The position numbers and the translations under genes are program-made. Source: Streptomyces cupreus (GTDB taxonomy: Bacteria > Actinomycetota > Actinomycetes > Streptomycetales > Streptomycetaceae). From it: DNA of 64,000 nucleotides. The notes below the pieces were generated by a model. That model was given only the letters and a program-made list of their open reading frames with translations, had not been told where the DNA came from and searched no databases. Shown here piece after piece: positions 7,468-16,165 of the stretch; positions within the stretch are counted from its first letter, which is position 1; each line of letters starts with the position of its first letter. The stretch spans positions 186,001 to 250,000 of the forward strand of contig NZ_JACMSF010000004.1 in the NCBI RefSeq assembly GCF_014257025.1, written 5' to 3'.

Positions 7468-9141
7468 ATGAAGACCGTCGTGCTGCTCGTCAAGAACGGC
7501 ATCGGGTTCGGTCACTTGAGGCGCGCCGTGCTCATCGCCGAGGCCATCCGGAACGAAGGCCAGCTTCGCCCCGTGATCATCAGCCAGGCCAGCTCACTGA
7601 GTCTGTTCCGCGACACGCCCGTCGAGGTCATTAACTTTCCGCTGCTGCACAGGGTGTCATCGGCCGTGGCAGAGGACAGCTACCTCGCGATCCTCGACCG
7701 GCTCCTCGAACGACTTGATCCAGCAGTTGTCATCGAGGACACCTACCCAGACCCTCGCTACCTCTTCCTCAAGTCTCTTGCCCAGCGCCCTCGGCTACTG
7801 GTGATGCGTCGCCTCGATGGGACGTCGTTCGACCAGCTCCGCATGCAGGGTCGGTTTGCGGCCTACGACAAGATCCTCATCGCGCAGAGCCGCGAGGACT
7901 TCTTACGTGAAGGGCACAGTGGCGACTCGATGGCTGCCGTGCAGTTCGGCACCAGCTTCTCCTTCATCGGGAACCTCAGCTATTCGCCTTCTCCTGCCGA
8001 GATCGCGCAGATGCGCGCCGCCTACGCGCCCAACGACGAGCCCCTGGTGGTCGTCAACGGCGGGGCTGGTGGGGATCAGATGCCTGACGGTTACGGCGAC
8101 CGTCTCTTCGGTGCCTGCGCGCAAGTGGCAGCACGGATCCACGCGGACGGTTACCGAGCGCGGTTCGTGTTCGTCACCGGCCCGTACTATGCCGGCAAGC
8201 CGTTGCATGAGACAGGAAACGTCACGGTCCGCCGGTACGAGCCTCGGCTGGCGGGACTTCTCTCCGCGGCTCATGTCGCGATCATCAAGCCCGGTAACAA
8301 TGCCTTGTCCGAGGCGTTGCTGGGCCAGGCCCATCTCGTCCTCGTACCAGATGTCTCCTTCATGGAGGGTCTCGACGAGCACGCGGCTCGAATAGCTGAG
8401 CAGTACGGCGGTGCCACGGCGACGACCGATCCGGAGGCCCTTGAGAAACTCGTCCGCGAAGCTCTCGCACGCCCTCTTCGTGAAGTGCGGCTCGAACCGA
8501 ACCACAAGGGTCTTGCTGAAGCAATCGATGTCATTCACCAACTGGCCCAGCGGCCCCTGCCCCACGTCCCACGACGCCGCCTCATGCTCGTCCTGAACCC
8601 CGGCTCTGGTCAGCAGGCCGACGCCTTGCGCCGTGCGGTTCCGGAACCGCTGAAGAGTGCGCTGATCCTCAACGAGACCGCGCCGGAGGGACCACCACCC
8701 TCCATCGCGGAGCTCGATGCACCGCGTGCTGGCCTGGAGGAAGTACAGGCGTTGTTGGTGAGCGCCGAGCCCCCCAGCGCCACGCCACAGGAGATCGCGG
8801 ACCGTGGCATTCGCTTGCTCATAGCGCCGAATGCTGTGTCTCCGGCAGTAGAGCGGTGGATGCGACTGGCCCCGTCCCTACCGGCGCTGGCTGTTCTGCA
8901 TGGCTCCACCGTCACGGCCGCCGCCGGCCGGGCTGAGTTCTGTCTCCGAAGGCTTGCTCAGGCACTGGCTGCTGAGGAACCGTCGTGTGTGATCTTGGAC
9001 CTGTCGAGGTTGAGTGACGACACAGCCATTGAGCAGTACCTAGCCGAGATCGGCGATTGGCTGCGTCTCCAGCCTGTTGAACTCATCGGTCCCGAAGCGG
9101 CCACCGCTCTCCTTGCCCGACGTCTATTGGAGTCATCGTGA
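7468..9141 (+). CDS. MurG-like GT-B glycosyltransferase with extra C-terminal domain
   Basis: The first ~350 of 557 residues match a GT28/MurG-like GT-B glycosyltransferase: VKNGIGFGHLRRAVLIAEAI is the N-terminal glycine-rich acceptor loop, VVVNGGAGGDQ starts the donor half, and KPGNNALSEALLGQAHLVLV is the conserved nucleotide-sugar-binding segment. Family members transfer sugars from UDP or dTDP donors. Residues ~370-557 form an additional alpha/beta domain (RRLMLVLNPGSG..., ...FVILDLSRLS-like strands) that I do not recognise. The stop overlaps the next gene (GTGA). Together with the downstream dioxygenase it forms a three-gene operon. Confidence 0.8.
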   Translation: MKTVVLLVKNGIGFGHLRRAVLIAEAIRNEGQLRPVIISQASSLSLFRDTPVEVINFPLLHRVSSAVAEDSYLAILDRLLERLDPAVVIEDTYPDPRYLFLKSLAQRPRLLVMRRLDGTSFDQLRMQGRFAAYDKILIAQSREDFLREGHSGDSMAAVQFGTSFSFIGNLSYSPSPAEIAQMRAAYAPNDEPLVVVNGGAGGDQMPDGYGDRLFGACAQVAARIHADGYRARFVFVTGPYYAGKPLHETGNVTVRRYEPRLAGLLSAAHVAIIKPGNNALSEALLGQAHLVLVPDVSFMEGLDEHAARIAEQYGGATATTDPEALEKLVREALARPLREVRLEPNHKGLAEAIDVIHQLAQRPLPHVPRRRLMLVLNPGSGQQADALRRAVPEPLKSALILNETAPEGPPPSIAELDAPRAGLEEVQALLVSAEPPSATPQEIADRGIRLLIAPNAVSPAVERWMRLAPSLPALAVLHGSTVTAAAGRAEFCLRRLAQALAAEEPSCVILDLSRLSDDTAIEQYLAEIGDWLRLQPVELIGPEAATALLARRLLESS

Positions 9142-9359
9142 CACCAGGGGTGGATCTTGCGAACGATGCTGTAGAACCCGAACTCCGGAGCGTCTGCACA
9201 TTCGATGTTCGCCATGCCGACAGCGACGTGCAAGGTCTGGTTGATCAAATCATGGGTCTTCTCGACAGCGGCGTGACGCTGGTGGATCTCTCGCACCACG
9301 ATCACCGAGGCACGGTCATCGAGCTCCGAGCGCAGCCGAAGGGTGGTACCGCTCAATGA
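9138..9359 (+). CDS. Small conserved-looking protein, 73 residues, unknown
   Basis: GTG at 9138 overlaps the glycosyltransferase stop, and the end overlaps the next ATG (ATGA), so it is translationally coupled on both sides. The protein is acidic, with one hydrophobic stretch, LVDQIMGLLDSGVTLVDLSHHDH. It has no signal peptide and no recognised motif. It could be a small partner of the glycosyltransferase or dioxygenase. No function can be assigned. Confidence 0.6.
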   Translation: MTPGVDLANDAVEPELRSVCTFDVRHADSDVQGLVDQIMGLLDSGVTLVDLSHHDHRGTVIELRAQPKGGTAQ

Positions 9360-10081
9360 CGCTCTCAGAGCCCACGACCAGCCTGGTCGCCGCCGTACAA
9401 AAGCAAGGGTTCGCGATCTGGCCCGGGTTCCTTCAGGGCGAACGATGCGACGAGATACGCAGGCTCACCGAGCACCTCGCGGGCGGCAAACATGCCAACC
9501 ACTACCCCAAGTCCACACGCGTGTGGGATCTGTACCGGCATGGAGCAGAGTTTGTTGACCTTCTCGTCGACCCAGAACTCACCGCGGTGTTGAACGAACT
9601 GCTGGGAGAGAACCACCTCGTATCCGACTACAGTCTCAACGTCGTTCAGCCCGGCCAGCCCGTCGACGGCTGGCACATCGACTACCCCTACAACGAGATG
9701 CCGGCCCCTGTGACTGGAGCCGTCCTGGGGTTGCAATGCGTGCTGGCTCTGGACTCCTTCTGCTCCTCGAACGGAGCCACTCAGCTGGTACCCGAGTCGC
9801 ACACGAGGACGGACCGTCCCGACGCCGACGCCGTCATCGATCACGTGGTGTTCGATGGTGAGCCCGGAGCATTGTTGATCATGACGGCAGCGACCTGGCA
9901 CCGCTCAGGCTTCAACGCATCCACAGCGCCGCGGTCAGCTGTCCTGATGAGCTTTGTGGAGAGGTGGGTGCGGCCGATGTCCGATCCTCCGGAGCCGGGG
10001 CCGTGGGGACGCACAGACGCCTTGCGGATCCTCCTGGGTATGCAGCGGCCACCGGAGACGATCAATGGCGTAGCGATCTAG
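9356..10081 (+). CDS. Phytanoyl-CoA dioxygenase (PhyH) family oxygenase
   Basis: This 241-residue enzyme is of the PhyH type of non-heme Fe(II)/2-oxoglutarate dioxygenases. WHIDYP supplies the His and Asp iron ligands, TWHRSGFN supplies the second His, and the following Arg in TAPRSAV should bind 2-oxoglutarate. Such enzymes hydroxylate, epoxidise or halogenate small molecules and are common in secondary metabolism. It is the last gene of the cluster on this strand; its stop overlaps the stop of the convergent acetyltransferase. The substrate is unknown. Confidence 0.85.
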   Translation: MTLSEPTTSLVAAVQKQGFAIWPGFLQGERCDEIRRLTEHLAGGKHANHYPKSTRVWDLYRHGAEFVDLLVDPELTAVLNELLGENHLVSDYSLNVVQPGQPVDGWHIDYPYNEMPAPVTGAVLGLQCVLALDSFCSSNGATQLVPESHTRTDRPDADAVIDHVVFDGEPGALLIMTAATWHRSGFNASTAPRSAVLMSFVERWVRPMSDPPEPGPWGRTDALRILLGMQRPPETINGVAI

Positions 10082-10932
10082 AAGTCGTACACCGCGAAGT
10101 CCGTCACCGGGCGGTATCCGATCCGTTGGTACAGGCCGTTGCTGGTGGGGTTGGCCAGGTCCGCGAACAGCAGCACCTCCGCCGCGCCCGCCGCCAGTGC
10201 CGCCCGGCTGACCTCGGCTGTCGCGGTGCCCGCGTAGCCGCGGCCGCGCAGGTGGGCGGGCGTGTAGACGGGGGCCACCCGGAGCTGGCCCGCGACCATA
10301 GGAGTTACGCCCGCCATGGAGACGGGGGTGCCATCCAAGGTCTCCCAGAACCTGACGCGTCTATTGGCGATGCGCGTGTCGGCCCAGGAGCTGGCGTCCC
10401 TGGAGGCGGCTTCTCCGATGGCGGCGACGAACTCGCGGTACCAGCACATGAGTTGCTCGCGGTCCTGCTCGCCTGCGACTCGACCCCGGCCCTCCGGACG
10501 CGGTTCCGGCGGGGTGAGCGTGCCGAGGCGGTACAGGCGCTGCCGCTCATAGAGCGTCGGCGTCGCGCCGGTGTGCCGTTGCCAAGCCTCGGCGAAGGCG
10601 GTGGCGGTGTCGTGGTCCGCGCTGACGCCGGGGAGGGGACGGCCGAGGCCGGCCAGGTGGGCGGCGAGGGTGTCGGCCTCCTCGGGGGTGAGGGGGGTGA
10701 GGTTCAGACGGCGGGGCGGGGTGCGGAAGAAGGTCGCGCGGACCTCACCCGCCCGCTCCAGCAGGCCGAAGATGGGGGCTTCCGCGCCGTATGCGTCCGC
10801 CCCGCGCGTACGCAGCGCCTCGGTCACCGTCAGCGGGACGGTGTGCAGGGCGGGGCGCGAGCGCAGGAAGTCTCCGGCTCGGGCGAGAAAGCTGTCGACG
10901 TCTTCGGTGAGGTGCCAGTCATCCGGGCGCAT
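10078..10932 (-). CDS. GNAT-family N-acetyltransferase, two-domain
   Basis: This 284-residue protein has a C-terminal GNAT core: VAPVYTPAHLRGRGYAGTATAEVSR carries the acetyl-CoA pyrophosphate loop (RGRGYAG), followed by LLFADLANPTSNGLYQRIGYRPV. The N-terminal half is a degenerate GNAT-like domain, common in streptomycete predicted acetyltransferases. Substrates of this group are unknown. It is convergent with the PhyH gene, overlapping by 4 bases. It may protect against or modify the cluster product, but it may also be unrelated. Confidence 0.8.
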   Translation of the reverse strand: MRPDDWHLTEDVDSFLARAGDFLRSRPALHTVPLTVTEALRTRGADAYGAEAPIFGLLERAGEVRATFFRTPPRRLNLTPLTPEEADTLAAHLAGLGRPLPGVSADHDTATAFAEAWQRHTGATPTLYERQRLYRLGTLTPPEPRPEGRGRVAGEQDREQLMCWYREFVAAIGEAASRDASSWADTRIANRRVRFWETLDGTPVSMAGVTPMVAGQLRVAPVYTPAHLRGRGYAGTATAEVSRAALAAGAAEVLLFADLANPTSNGLYQRIGYRPVTDFAVYDF

Positions 10933-11097
10933 GCCTCATGATCCCGCGCGTTCACTGACTGCGCCCGTGGTTTTCCGACGGGGCGAGGCTGCGGGGTGCG
11001 GTCAGGCGCCGCCTCCCGCCAGTGAACTTTGCCGCCTACTCCGGCTCCGGGTCGGTCGCCAGACGGCCGTGCAGGTGCATGCCCCGGAATGGGTCGC

Positions 11098-11676
11098 TCA
11101 GGGAGCGGGAGCACCGTAAGTAGGCGGTGTGAGGCGGTCCAGGCGCCAGACGACGTCGGTGCCACTGTCTGAGGGAGCTGCGGGTGGTGTTACCGGCTCC
11201 TGCCGGACTTCGGTGAAGCCCAACCGGCGCGGAATGGCGCCACTGGAAATGTTGGCCAGGTCGTGCGCGATCTCCAGGTACTCCACGTCCGGCAGGGCGA
11301 ACATCTCGGTGACCATGGCTGCCATCGCTCTCGTGGCGATGCCCTGGCCGGTGGCGGCAGGGTGCAGCCAGTACCCCATGCGCCAGCCCTGAGGTTCGGC
11401 CCCGCGGTAGGTCGAGCACATGCCGATAGGCGTGCCGTCTTTGGTGATGGCGTAGTTGTACGCGTCGCCGCTTGCCCACTCCGACTCGGACTTCGCGAGG
11501 AAGTCTCGGGTGCTCTTTTCGCTGTGCCGAGCGACCCACGGCATCCACGGGCGCAGGTGGTCCAGAGACTCCTCGATCAACTTGAACGCCTGAGGGAAGT
11601 CGCTCTGCCCCCGCCAGCGTCGCAGGGCGAAGTCTCCGCATTCGATGATCTGACTCGGCCGCTCCATGGCAGCCAT
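11098..11676 (-). CDS. RimJ/RimL-type GNAT acetyltransferase
   Basis: This 192-residue GNAT protein is of the RimJ/RimL class, which acetylates protein N-termini or amine-bearing small molecules. Visible hallmarks are FALRRWRGQSD at the start, DGTPIGMCSTYRG in the core, GYWLHPAATGQGIATRAM (acetyl-CoA loop) and HDLANISSGAIPRRLGFTEV at the end. Two close ATG codons (11676 and 11667) are equally possible starts. It stands alone, with ~165 bases of unassigned sequence downstream and ~200 upstream. Confidence 0.85.
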   Translation of the reverse strand: MAAMERPSQIIECGDFALRRWRGQSDFPQAFKLIEESLDHLRPWMPWVARHSEKSTRDFLAKSESEWASGDAYNYAITKDGTPIGMCSTYRGAEPQGWRMGYWLHPAATGQGIATRAMAAMVTEMFALPDVEYLEIAHDLANISSGAIPRRLGFTEVRQEPVTPPAAPSDSGTDVVWRLDRLTPPTYGAPAP

Positions 11677-11874
11677 GATTGTTTCGCAGAAGGCTCACAG
11701 CAACGGAATATGAGCATGCGTCAGGCCGTCTACTTGGCAAGACGCCGGTAGCCCGGACGGCCTGAAGATCGGGGGAAGTTGCCGCCATGTGCGGGTGGTC
11801 CCGGCCGCTCCGGTACGCCCCAGGCGCCTGCGGTGATCCGCGGGACAGCCACTGAGCGCATGCGCAGCGGGAGC

Positions 11875-12774
11875 TCAGGTCAGGGCTTCGGCGATCTGGT
11901 CAGTGATGTCCACGAGCCAACCAGGATCTCCGTTTTGGCGACCCCATTGCGCGGACATCACTGCGCGCGCCTGGGCCCAACGAGAGACGCGCTCTCGGTC
12001 GAGTTCGGCGGCTTCGGAGAAGATGTCGAGGCGACGCAGCAGCGCTGTCTTAAGATCATCGGCGGCGAGCAGATCATCGAAGTGGCCGCGGAGTAGCTTG
12101 ATGGCGTCGTAAGCCGGATCGCCGACGTACCCCTTAGGGTCGATCGCCAGCCAGGGCTCCCGCTCGGCCCGCAGCACATTGGCATAGTGCAGGTCGCCGT
12201 GGACGAGCGTATCCGGCTGGTCGGGGCCAAGCTCCTTCACAGTCGAGAGCGCTGCGTCGACTACCCGCTGCGGCAGGGGATAGGCCAACTCCGCTGCTGC
12301 CTCGCGGATTTCATCAAGCCACCACTGCTCAGCGTGGTCGCGCAGCCGTGGCAGGCGCGGAGGAGCTGGCACAGCCAATCGACGGACGAGGCGGCCTGCG
12401 GTGGCCACCGCCTCGTCAACGTCATCGAGATCGGCAAGGCTGGTCTGTTCTGCCTGCTCCAGCACCATGGCGAAGTTCGAGTCGTCACGCTCGTGCAGCA
12501 GCACGGCTCCACGTCCACCCCACCAGGCAAGGGCGTGGGGCTCGTGGACAAGGCCGGGGTGCGGATGCGAGATCTTCAAGACTCCGGGGTCGCCATGGCG
12601 CAGCACGGGGACTACGAGCCCGACCTGCCCGTGCATTGCTGTAGCAGTCGGTGTGCAGCTCCAACGCTCGAGTAGCTCATCAACCAGGACGGGCAGGGAC
12701 GCGAGCCAAGTCCTGCTGCCTTCGCCCTCCCGATCGATTGTTCTGCTTGCGAAGTCATCCGGTATCTCGATCAT
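11875..12774 (-). CDS. Aminoglycoside/hydroxyurea antibiotic kinase (APH(6)-like)
   Basis: Starting at ATG 12774 (AAGGG 8 bases upstream) this gives 299 residues; a longer reading from 12822 lacks support. The C-terminal half has the antibiotic-kinase signature TLVHGDLHYANVL (catalytic Asp and Asn) and LAIDPKGYVGDPAYDAIKLL, matching the streptomycin 6-phosphotransferase / hydroxyurea-resistance kinase family. It should phosphorylate an antibiotic hydroxyl using ATP. It is one of at least four kinases of this superfamily in the window. Whether it confers self-resistance to a product made here is inference. Confidence 0.88.
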   Translation of the reverse strand: MIEIPDDFASRTIDREGEGSRTWLASLPVLVDELLERWSCTPTATAMHGQVGLVVPVLRHGDPGVLKISHPHPGLVHEPHALAWWGGRGAVLLHERDDSNFAMVLEQAEQTSLADLDDVDEAVATAGRLVRRLAVPAPPRLPRLRDHAEQWWLDEIREAAAELAYPLPQRVVDAALSTVKELGPDQPDTLVHGDLHYANVLRAEREPWLAIDPKGYVGDPAYDAIKLLRGHFDDLLAADDLKTALLRRLDIFSEAAELDRERVSRWAQARAVMSAQWGRQNGDPGWLVDITDQIAEALT

Positions 12775-12836
12775 CCAGCACCCTTGGCGGCCTGCCCCCT
12801 CCGCTCTGTCCGTCGTCCTCATGCGGAACGGACCAG

Positions 12837-13280
12837 CTAGATCGTCTTCTCTCGCACGACCTGGGCCGGTACGCCGACCACTGTGGCCCCGGCCGGAACA
12901 TCATGGGTTACGACAGCTCCGGCTCCAATGTTCGCCCCTTGCCCTATGTGGAGGCTCTTCTCGAACGGAGTGATCACCACGGCGTTCGCCCCGATCATGA
13001 CATCGTCTCCGACGATGATGCGGTGTGGTGATCCTGCCGGGGCACGAACTGACAGCGTGACGTTCTGCCAGATACGTACCCGCCGGCCGATCGTCACGTT
13101 GTCGTGGACGACCGTTCCGAGGCCGTGGTGGCCGAGATACACGTCGGGGCTAACGTCTCCGCCAGCAGCAAGCGAGTTGTGGTACAGGAACGAGTTGAGT
13201 TGCTTGACGCGCTTGGCGAGCCAACGGTGCTCTCGCTTGCGTAGTGCGATCGCCCACATCCACAGCCGTTCAGGGCTCAC
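12837..13280 (-). CDS. Hexapeptide-repeat acyltransferase (serine acetyltransferase-like)
   Basis: This 147-residue left-handed beta-helix protein has imperfect hexapeptide repeats from about residue 55 (TVVHDNVTIGRRVRIWQNV ... IIVGDDVMIGANAVV ... IGQGANIGAGAVVTHDVPAGATVVGVPAQVV), ending in the typical VVGVPA motif of CysE/NodL/LacA-type acetyltransferases. It lacks the long N-terminal helical domain of full CysE. It should O- or N-acetylate a small molecule with acetyl-CoA. Start GTG at 13280; the kinase gene follows 63 bases downstream on the same strand. Confidence 0.85.
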   Translation of the reverse strand: MSPERLWMWAIALRKREHRWLAKRVKQLNSFLYHNSLAAGGDVSPDVYLGHHGLGTVVHDNVTIGRRVRIWQNVTLSVRAPAGSPHRIIVGDDVMIGANAVVITPFEKSLHIGQGANIGAGAVVTHDVPAGATVVGVPAQVVREKTI

Positions 13281-13615
13281 GGTCGATGCTCCTCTTGCCT
13301 ACGTTGAAGTCGTCGTATGGGTAGGTTCGTCGGCCGCGGTCAGTTTTCCGCTGCTGTTCATCGGGTCCCAGGCGCCGGCCCGGAATTCGTGTACATTCCG
13401 AGCGACGATCCGCGAGCCATGTGATCTCGCATTGATTTCCGCCTCCGATCAGAGTGGATTCCTTTGGAAGCACGGAGGTTGAGCGTCCGCGGGCTCGCTA
13501 GGCTTGATCGAACGTGACGCCCATCCACACTCCGAAGGAGCGGTCTCACGCGGGTATGAGGTCGTGCAAGAGTCTGATCCGCGCGACAGCGTACGACCGC
13601 ACCTCTGCACTGGAG

Positions 13616-13631
13616 TATCACTCCCGTGATA
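13616..13631. promoter_or_regulatory. Putative operator, palindrome site 1 of 5
   Basis: TATCAC-TCCC-GTGATA is a perfect 6-4-6 palindrome. Four more matching sites occur upstream of other genes in this region. Confidence 0.55.
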
Positions 13632-13819
13632 CGGCCATTGCCGCGCTACATACCCCGCGCCATGTGGCGCGTCTCTGTCGGTGGCGTCGAGGTCAAGGTG
13701 CCGCACAGTTCCGCAGGCCACGAGCGTGCGGTGCGCGAATGATCGGCGCGAGGCCGTCAGTCAGGTCTCGAATTTCTTCGAGTGGGGCACATGACCTCAA
13801 CTGTTCGTCCTGGAATGGA

Positions 13820-13835
13820 TATCACCCCCGTGATA
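13820..13835. promoter_or_regulatory. Putative operator, palindrome site 2 of 5
   Basis: TATCAC-CCCC-GTGATA is a perfect palindrome, extended by TCACC on the right. It lies about 235 bases upstream of the LuxR-like gene start at 14070. Confidence 0.55.
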
Positions 13836-14069
13836 TCACCTGCGGAATATACGTAGAGGGCATTTGACGGGACAGTTCTGTGGTCAGCCGCCACCGATCG
13901 TGCGAGACCCACGGTCGCGGGCGTACGACTTCATCCAAGGGGGCCAGCGGCCTCACGCAGGCGGCGCCAACTGCGCGGGCCGTGTCGCTTGCGCGGATTC
14001 AGCTACACGCGCCCGCGCAGCCATCCCCATCAATTCCGAGTGCACGCGAATCGAAAGGACAGTCGAGCA

Positions 14070-14561
14070 GTGTCGGCCCAGCCTCGCGTAACGCCTCGAG
14101 CCCTCACTCCTGCTCAGGTGCGGGTAGCTCGCAAGATCGCTGGCGGCATGGACACCGCTCAAACCGCGTTCGAGTTGGCTATCACACCAGGCACCGTCAA
14201 CGTGCAGCTGGCGAACATGGGCCGGAAGCTCGGAGTGAGCGGTCGGGCCGCAATCGTCCATGCCTCCTACGTCGCCAGGCAGATTCCTCGCCCCGAGCAG
14301 GAGTCTTTCGACGGTGAGTTCACTGAGATCGAGGTTCAGACGTGGAACCTCATCGCGTCAGGGGCAACGGTGCAACGCATCGCTGACGTACTCCGAGTCT
14401 CGCGCGCTACCGCTCGCGTGCGGATCAAGTGCTTGCGACGCCGGCTGAAGGCTTCCAGCGACGCGCACCTGGTGACGCTGGGTTGGCGATACGGGTTGGC
14501 CGATGAATCGCTCACGGACACGGGTTCTGAGATGACGATCGCAGTCGCACGGAGTGGATGA
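14070..14561 (+). CDS. Tandem-HTH LuxR-like regulator, paralogue 1
   Basis: This 163-residue protein consists of two LuxR/GerE-like helix-turn-helix units and little else. The first, ~residues 13-70, reads LTPAQVRVARKIAGGMDTAQ...GTVNVQLANMGRKLGVSGRAA; the second, ~85-150, reads FTEIEVQTWNLIASGATVQR...ATARVRIKCLRRRLKASSDA. No sensor or receiver domain is present. GTG 14070 is chosen because AAAGGA lies ~11 bases upstream and because the paralogue at 26341 starts at the equivalent point. It is probably a DNA-binding regulator of the surrounding genes. Confidence 0.75.
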   Translation: MSAQPRVTPRALTPAQVRVARKIAGGMDTAQTAFELAITPGTVNVQLANMGRKLGVSGRAAIVHASYVARQIPRPEQESFDGEFTEIEVQTWNLIASGATVQRIADVLRVSRATARVRIKCLRRRLKASSDAHLVTLGWRYGLADESLTDTGSEMTIAVARSG

Positions 14562-14741
14562 CGTGTCGCCGCTAGGACTCCGCGGTAGTCCTCGGTCACC
14601 GCTCGGGATCTTTAGCCTCAGGCAGGCCCCACCACTGCGTCGACCTCTTCGAAGGCGCCTGCGGCGGGGCCTCGCTCGAAGTTGGGCACGCGAAGCTCTG
14701 GCCTAAACTGCCCATCAACGGGCTGATGAAGGGACGCAGCC

Positions 14742-15238
14742 GTGCCTCAGCCGAACGCCGACGACCAGCCCAAAGCCCTCAAGCCCGCCCTCGAATCCAT
14801 GACCGTGCTGGTCGCCGCCGTCATCGTCCACGACAAGGCCACCAACCGCGTCGTCCTCCTCCAGCGCAGCCAGAACGCCAAATTCGCGCAGGCATGTGGG
14901 ACCTCCCCGTCGGCAAGAGCGAACCCGGCGAACCCATCACCGAAACCGCCGTACGAGAGCTGTACGAAGAGACCGGCCTCACCGTGAAGCCCGAGGCTCT
15001 CAAGGTCGCCCACATCATCCACGGGGGCTGGGGCGTCGAAGCCCCCAACGGCTTCCTCACCGTCGTCTTCGCCACCCATGAATGGACCGGTGAACCCGAA
15101 AACCGCGAACCTCGCAAGCACGACCAGGTCTGCTGGGTCGATGTCGACGCAGTCCCCAAGGAGCTTGTGGACACCACTGTCAGCGCCTTCCACCGTTACC
15201 TTGAGGGCGGTCCACAAGTGTCCCTCCACGGCTGGTGA
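14742..15238 (+). pseudogene. Nudix hydrolase, frameshifted
   Basis: GTG 14742 (GAAGGGA upstream) begins a Nudix protein whose N-terminal strand (TVLVAAVIVHDKATNRVVLL) and Nudix box (G-x5-E-x7-REL-x-EE-x-GL) lie in different frames. The shift falls at 14891-14893, where CAGGCATG replaces an expected CAGGGCATG; restoring one G gives a continuous 165-residue Nudix protein that would hydrolyse a nucleoside-diphosphate-linked substrate. The break is either a real inactivating deletion or a homopolymer sequencing error. Confidence 0.75.
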
Positions 15239-15438
15239 GAGACGCTGCCCCAGTTCCGAAGGAGCTTCCCGTTTCTGGTGAGGAATTTGTCAGCTCGGCC
15301 GGCTGGCAGCACAGTCGGGCGCACGCTCGACGTCGAGGACGAGGCCATCTGGTGTCGGCGCATCGTCCGCCGGACTGGTGGGGAGTGTGACCGTGTAGCC
15401 GTTCGCCGGGTACGTCACGCCCATGGAGGGGAGAACAA

Positions 15439-16101
15439 GTGATTTCAACACAGGCATGGGCGGATGCTCGGCGGTTGTGGGACTTCCAGCAGATGGGCCA
15501 CGATCTGCGCCCTTGCTCCGTGGCGATCGGACTCGGAAGCCACGACCTGGGAGTGGCTGACACCACCGCAGACCTGTACCAACGTAGCTTGGTGCCTCTC
15601 ATTGTCTTCACCGGAGCGACCAGCCGTACAACGCGCGAGCGGATGCCCCGCGGGGAAGCCGACCACTATCGAGACCGCGCGGTTGAGCTGGGGGTTCCTG
15701 CCAGCGCCATCATCGTTGAGCCAAAGGCCCAGAACACGGGCGAGAACATCCGCTTCTCCCGCGCCCTCCTCGAAGAACAAAACGTTCCCGTCTCCTCGGT
15801 CCTCCTGGTCAGCAAGCCGTATGAGGAGCGACGGGCCTACGCAACGGCGCGAAAGCTCTGGCCGGATGTCGAGTGGGTGAGCGCCTCCACGCCCATGACG
15901 CTCTCCGAGTACGTCGATTCGATCCAGGACGCGCATCTCGTCATCGACATGCTGGTGGGAGCCCAGCAACGGCTCATGGTGTACCCACGGCAAGGGTTCA
16001 TGATCGAGCAAGAGATTCCCAGCGACGTGGTGGCGGCTTTCGAACGGCTGTGTAGCAACGGCTTTACGAGCCGACTCGTGCCGGAAGGATCACGGGCTTG
16101 A
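15439..16101 (+). CDS. YdcF family (DUF218) protein
   Basis: This 220-residue protein matches the YdcF/SanA-like DUF218 fold: VAIGLGSHDLGVADTTADLY near the start, IVFTGATSRTTRERMPRGEADHYR, then AIIVEPKAQNTGENIRFSRALLEE and SVLLVSKPYEERRAYATARKLWP. The ordered Glu-Ala...Asn-Thr-x-Glu-Asn segment is diagnostic of the family. The biochemical role is uncertain; E. coli YdcF is reported to bind S-adenosylmethionine. GTG start at 15439 with GGAGGGGA upstream. It has no signal peptide, unlike SanA, so it should be cytoplasmic. Confidence 0.85.
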   Translation: MISTQAWADARRLWDFQQMGHDLRPCSVAIGLGSHDLGVADTTADLYQRSLVPLIVFTGATSRTTRERMPRGEADHYRDRAVELGVPASAIIVEPKAQNTGENIRFSRALLEEQNVPVSSVLLVSKPYEERRAYATARKLWPDVEWVSASTPMTLSEYVDSIQDAHLVIDMLVGAQQRLMVYPRQGFMIEQEIPSDVVAAFERLCSNGFTSRLVPEGSRA

Positions 16102-16165
16102 GGCCCTACGACATCCGCCCGAGCATGTGCCAGCAGATCGGTGACTATCTGGCTGACACCCGCCC

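Larger units (their letters stand above)
13281..14069. other. Long regulatory intergenic region with palindromes
   Basis: About 790 bases without a convincing gene lie between the divergent acyltransferase and LuxR-like genes. It contains two perfect TATCAC-N4-GTGATA palindromes (annotated separately) and an imperfect inverted repeat CGGAAT-N8-ATTCCG at 13381-13400. The sequence just after the second palindrome (TCACC..CGGAATATACG) closely resembles that following the site at 21572. Short open frames here have poor codon bias. Confidence 0.6.
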
